A stretch of DNA of 64,000 nucleotides from Pedobacter glucosidilyticus DSM 23534 (GTDB lineage Bacteria > Bacteroidota > Bacteroidia > Sphingobacteriales > Sphingobacteriaceae): positions 62,001 to 126,000 of the forward strand of contig NZ_AULF01000011.1 of assembly GCF_000425145.1 (NCBI RefSeq). The letters are read 5' to 3'. The position numbers and the translations under genes were made by a program. This document shows, piece after piece, positions 62,061-64,000 of the stretch; position 1 is the first letter of the stretch, and each line of letters starts with the position of its first letter. Below the pieces are notes generated by a model. That model searched no databases and was not told the DNA's origin. It was given only the letters and a program-made list of their open reading frames with translations.

Positions 62061-62310
62061 TGGGTGGTTACTTGTAGGTTGTAGGATTTTTTTTGTTTTT
62101 TTCTTGTGCTCGTTTGCAACGAGTACTTAACATGGTGTGGCGATTGTATCGCTTTTATGATCACAAAGATGTAGGAGATGGGTGGTTACTCGTATGTTGT
62201 AGACCTTTTTTTGTTTAACCACAATGATTTTTTTAATGTTTTAACCACGGAGGGCGCAGAGAGCACTGAGCTGGGGGGTTACTTGTAGGTTGTAGACTTT
62301 TTTTGTTTAA
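62061..62310. repeat. Three spaced copies of TGGGTGGTTACTTGTAGG plus a second CGGAGGGCGCAGAG element
   Basis: GGTGGTTACTTGTAGGTTG occurs at about 62063, in variant form near 62180, and near 62275, each followed by a T-rich run and TTGTTT. The GC-rich block at 62241-62280 (AACCACGGAGGGCGCAGAG) is the second copy of the element at 44843. No gene is present. Confidence 0.7.
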
Positions 62311-62362
62311 ACGTTCTGGTTTGTGAAGCGGAGAATGATGCCTTTCTTATCGTACGTAATGA

Positions 62363-62560
62363 GCCTTGCGTGATGAGATTGCTTCACTGTGTTACGATGA
62401 CAAAAAAGGGTGTTTGCGATGACTAAGCAATTGGGATAGCCTTGCGTGATGAGATCGCTTCACTGTGTTACGATGACAAAAAATGGGTGTTCGCGATGAA
62501 AAAAGGGGTGTTTACGATGACAAAAAAGGGTGTTCGCAAAAATATGTGTTCGCTGTGAGA
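62363..62560. repeat. 76-bp tandem repeat and degenerate tail
   Basis: GCCTTGCGTGATGAGAT begins at 62363 and again at 62439. Both copies continue to GCTTCACTGTGTTACGATGA and then a GGTGTTYGCGATGA segment. The last segment recurs in degenerate form to about 62560. Period is 76 bp. Intergenic, non-coding; together with the other repeats it fills the 1029-bp gap 61665-62693. Confidence 0.75.
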
Positions 62561-62693
62561 AAGCAATCGGGATAGTCTTGCATGAAGGGATAGCCGCTTA
62601 GTTCCTCATCGATGATAAAAAAATCATGTTTTTTACTAAGCAGCGTCTCTCACCAAAGAAGACGCTGCATTAGGATATTTAGTTTGGTGGGCT

Positions 62694-62984
62694 TTAAAAG
62701 TTGAAAAAGCTTTGTAAACGGGATTCTTTGATGACTTTTTCCACTTCTGAACGTAGGTACATATCCTTTCTCCCAACTTTAGCTGGACAAAGAATTTTTT
62801 CTCGTTTCCAACGGTACAGGGTACTTCTGTGGATATTGAAATAAGATTTTACTTCATAAGCATCCATCCATACTTTTTCGTTTGTTTGAGCCTTAGGTTC
62901 TAATTGTTGTAGGGTTTCAAGTATCTGGTTTAAAACGGTTTGGATGTTTAAGATAATGGCGAAGAATCGTAAGAAATGCATCAT
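62694..62984 (-). CDS. Small helix-turn-helix DNA-binding protein (HTH_17/excisionase-like)
   Basis: This 96-residue protein has a leucine-rich N-terminal helix (about 13-30, LNQILETLQQLEPKAQ) and a winged helix (about 38-87: WMDAYEVKSYFNIHRSTLYR, then KVGRKDMYLRSEVEKVI). Such proteins are common in Bacteroidota mobile elements and phages, where they act as excisionase-like or regulatory factors. The first residues MMHFLRFF look less conserved, so the true start may be a later codon. It is the only regulator near the phased AGAACC array and the lysis-like cassette, so it may control them. Not related to any adjacent integrase, since none is visible. Confidence 0.7.
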   Translation of the reverse strand: MMHFLRFFAIILNIQTVLNQILETLQQLEPKAQTNEKVWMDAYEVKSYFNIHRSTLYRWKREKILCPAKVGRKDMYLRSEVEKVIKESRLQSFFNF

Positions 62985-63139
62985 AAACGGATTCCTTTCT
63001 TACTTGTGCAGTGACTTTTGAGGAGGGAACTATACTGCTTTTTATACGTTTTAAGGTGATTAATACTGTGAGTTTTAGGGTGAGGCGTTTTTTTGTTAAA
63101 GAAGATGTTTTTTGCAATCATATTAAAATTAATTTCATA

Positions 63140-63275
63140 ATGAGGCTGTATCAAAAATCGTATGAGGTTAGATTGAGCAAACCTTTATAGTCATCCTGGG
63201 CGAAATCGAAGGATTAAAAAGGCTTAAATAATGTTCTGCCTGATACAAAATGGTGATTTGAGCCAGTCTCGTATT
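63140..63275. mobile_element. Small MITE-like fragment with a related end
   Basis: The left end ATGAGGCTGTATCAAAAATC (63140) matches the ends of the 60701-61090 element for its first nine bases. A partial inverse (GGTGATTTGAGCCAGTCTC, 63252-63270) lies about 130 bp away. In between is GTCATCCTGGGCGAAATCGA, a widespread intergenic motif in Bacteroidota. Non-coding; the pairing of the ends is imperfect. Confidence 0.4.
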
Positions 63276-63315
63276 CATTTCAACAGCTTGGTGGCTGTAT
63301 GTCTAGTTTAGAGAC

Positions 63316-63353
63316 AGCAAAGCAGTTAGATGAATTTCTTTAGCTGCTTTGCT
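63316..63353. terminator. Hairpin downstream of the small peptide gene
   Basis: Perfect 10-bp arms AGCAAAGCAG (63316-63325) and complement (63344-63353) with an 18-nt loop, 12 bp after the peptide stop. The T-rich side is on the plus strand (TTTAGTTTTTGG), so direction is unclear. Confidence 0.5.
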
Positions 63354-63365
63354 TTAGTTTTTGGT

Positions 63366-63506
63366 TTATCCTCCGGTAATGTAAGTTACTGTCATGGATA
63401 CAGAGACGGTTGGATCGATACGGGTGGGAAATCCAGCATCGTTACTAACAGTTAAGACTCTTTTCTTTTTCTTAAGTAATGGTTTGTTTTTTTGTAATTT
63501 TTTCAT
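63366..63506 (-). CDS. Short Lys-leader, Thr/Ser-rich peptide, candidate signal or RiPP precursor
   Basis: ATG at 63506 gives a 46-residue product: a basic N-terminal half (MKKLQKNKPLLKKKKRV) and a C-terminal half with SNDAGFPTRIDPTVSVSM and VTYITGG at the end. Short proteins with a Lys-rich leader and a polar, Thr/Ser-rich tail are common as precursors of modified peptides in Bacteroidota, but there is no cysteine, so a lanthipeptide is unlikely, and no modification enzyme is visible. A longer in-frame ATG at 63608 adds 34 residues, but that would overlap the divergent gene. The upstream neighbour is a divergent possible histidine kinase. Confidence 0.5.
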   Translation of the reverse strand: MKKLQKNKPLLKKKKRVLTVSNDAGFPTRIDPTVSVSMTVTYITGG

Positions 63507-63590
63507 ATTTTTATCAATTATATTACAAATTACGTCTCTCCGATTAATATTTTTTAACCTGTTGATAAAACACATCAATTTGTGGATGAG

Positions 63591-64000
63591 ATGGTATATT
63601 CGTATCATGAACTGATAAAACCTTCTGGAAAATCACTTTGGAAACATCTTTTGTTTTGGTTTTTTTATATTACCTATGAAATTTTTATCACAAGATATGT
63701 TGCTCATGTTAAGGCTCATTTTTTAGATTATTTATTGCATTATGTAGCCTATATCGCTTTCTTTTACGCCCATATTTACCTGCTATTTCTAACTATTAAA
63801 CCCGGAAAAATCTATTACCTATGGCTTAGTTGTGGCGTTTTGATTGAGATTATCTTGCTATACGTATGCAATACAGGGATTTATTACCTTTTACAATCTT
63901 TAGCCATCCCTACTGTAGCAGTTTCACCTTTACTGGTAAAATCATTTATGACTACCGTTTACAGAGCAATTTTGCTCATGATATTAAGTACGGGGTATTT
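63591..64000 (+). CDS. Membrane protein N-terminus, probably a LytS-type histidine kinase (runs off window)
   Basis: ATG at 63591 (with a possible GTG at 63582) opens a frame that stays open to the right edge, about 136 residues. The start MVYSYHELIKPSGKSLWKHL is followed by at least three hydrophobic spans (FWFFYITYEIF, YVAYIAFFYAHIYLLFL, VLIEIILLYVC). This KPSGK...HLLFWFFYITYE opening resembles the N-terminus of LytS-type sensor kinases of Sphingobacteriaceae, but the kinase domain is outside the window. It is divergent from the short peptide gene, with 84 bp between the two starts. Confidence 0.5.
   Translation, partial: MVYSYHELIKPSGKSLWKHLLFWFFYITYEIFITRYVAHVKAHFLDYLLHYVAYIAFFYAHIYLLFLTIKPGKIYYLWLSCGVLIEIILLYVCNTGIYYLLQSLAIPTVAVSPLLVKSFMTTVYRAILLMILSTGY

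Noticed and set aside
62917-63117. 66-residue minus-strand frame overlapping the HTH gene start (MQKTSSLTKKRLTLKL...)
   Set aside because: It overlaps the HTH gene in another frame, has no recognisable domain and a biased Lys/Thr/Leu content; the HTH frame has clear motifs.
63366-63506. Lanthipeptide precursor
   Set aside because: No cysteine in the peptide and no LanB/LanC-type gene in view.
63507-63608. N-terminal extension of the short peptide gene
   Set aside because: It would overlap the start of the divergent membrane protein and adds residues unlike a leader.

Overview
The window looks like chromosomal DNA from a Bacteroidota member of the Sphingobacteriaceae, most like Pedobacter. 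The evidence is low GC, three SusC/SusD pairs, FecR anti-sigma proteins, a hybrid two-component system (HTCS), lipoproteins, DUF4397 and DUF6266 proteins, TAnnTTTG-like -7 promoter elements and mostly weak Shine-Dalgarno sites. This placement rests on protein-family recognition only; no database search was run.

Layout. 1-5563 holds the end of a FecR-SusC-SusD locus whose SusD runs off the left edge and which has no sigma factor beside it. 5643-8224 is housekeeping: a DbpA-type RNA helicase, a SpoU methyltransferase and a DUF4397 lipoprotein. 8290-26359 is one large minus-strand catabolic locus. It reads sigma factor, FecR, SusC, SusD, a branched terminator, then a BNR propeller protein, a PQQ-type sugar dehydrogenase fused to cytochrome c, an Nramp-fold transporter without metal ligands, an NAD(P) epimerase-like protein, a DapA-family aldolase, a beta-propeller and a GH20 hexosaminidase. 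26619-27640 has a cold-shock protein and a 1-Cys peroxiredoxin.

27749-35753 looks like a low-oxygen module. It contains a FixL-type heme-PAS histidine kinase, a response regulator whose receiver is fused directly to an FNR-type DNA-binding half, a CoA-transferase/hydrolase, D-lactate dehydrogenase, oxygen-independent coproporphyrinogen oxidase (HemN), and a divergent uncharacterised 596-residue protein. Three FNR-like TGAY-N4-RTCA dyads lie at the promoters where such a regulator should bind.

35962-44729 has Nfu, a proline-rich exported protein, an AraC regulator, a 56-residue membrane protein, a GT2 glycosyltransferase, RecQ and a large propeller-amidohydrolase. 45128-58389 is a second polysaccharide utilisation locus (SusC, SusD, two GH43, a GH5-like enzyme, HTCS, aldose epimerase), probably for an arabinose-containing glycan.

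58683-64000 is accessory DNA. It holds a compact overlapping cassette that resembles a phage lysis module (holin-like membrane protein, CHAP amidase, and a protein with both a lipobox and a C-terminal membrane anchor, as in a unimolecular spanin), two DUF6266-type proteins, a MITE-like element with inverted ends, a helically phased AGAACC array, several tandem and dispersed repeats, an HTH protein, and a short Thr/Ser-rich peptide gene divergent from a membrane protein that may start a histidine kinase. No tRNA, rRNA, CRISPR array, intact transposase or integrase was seen.
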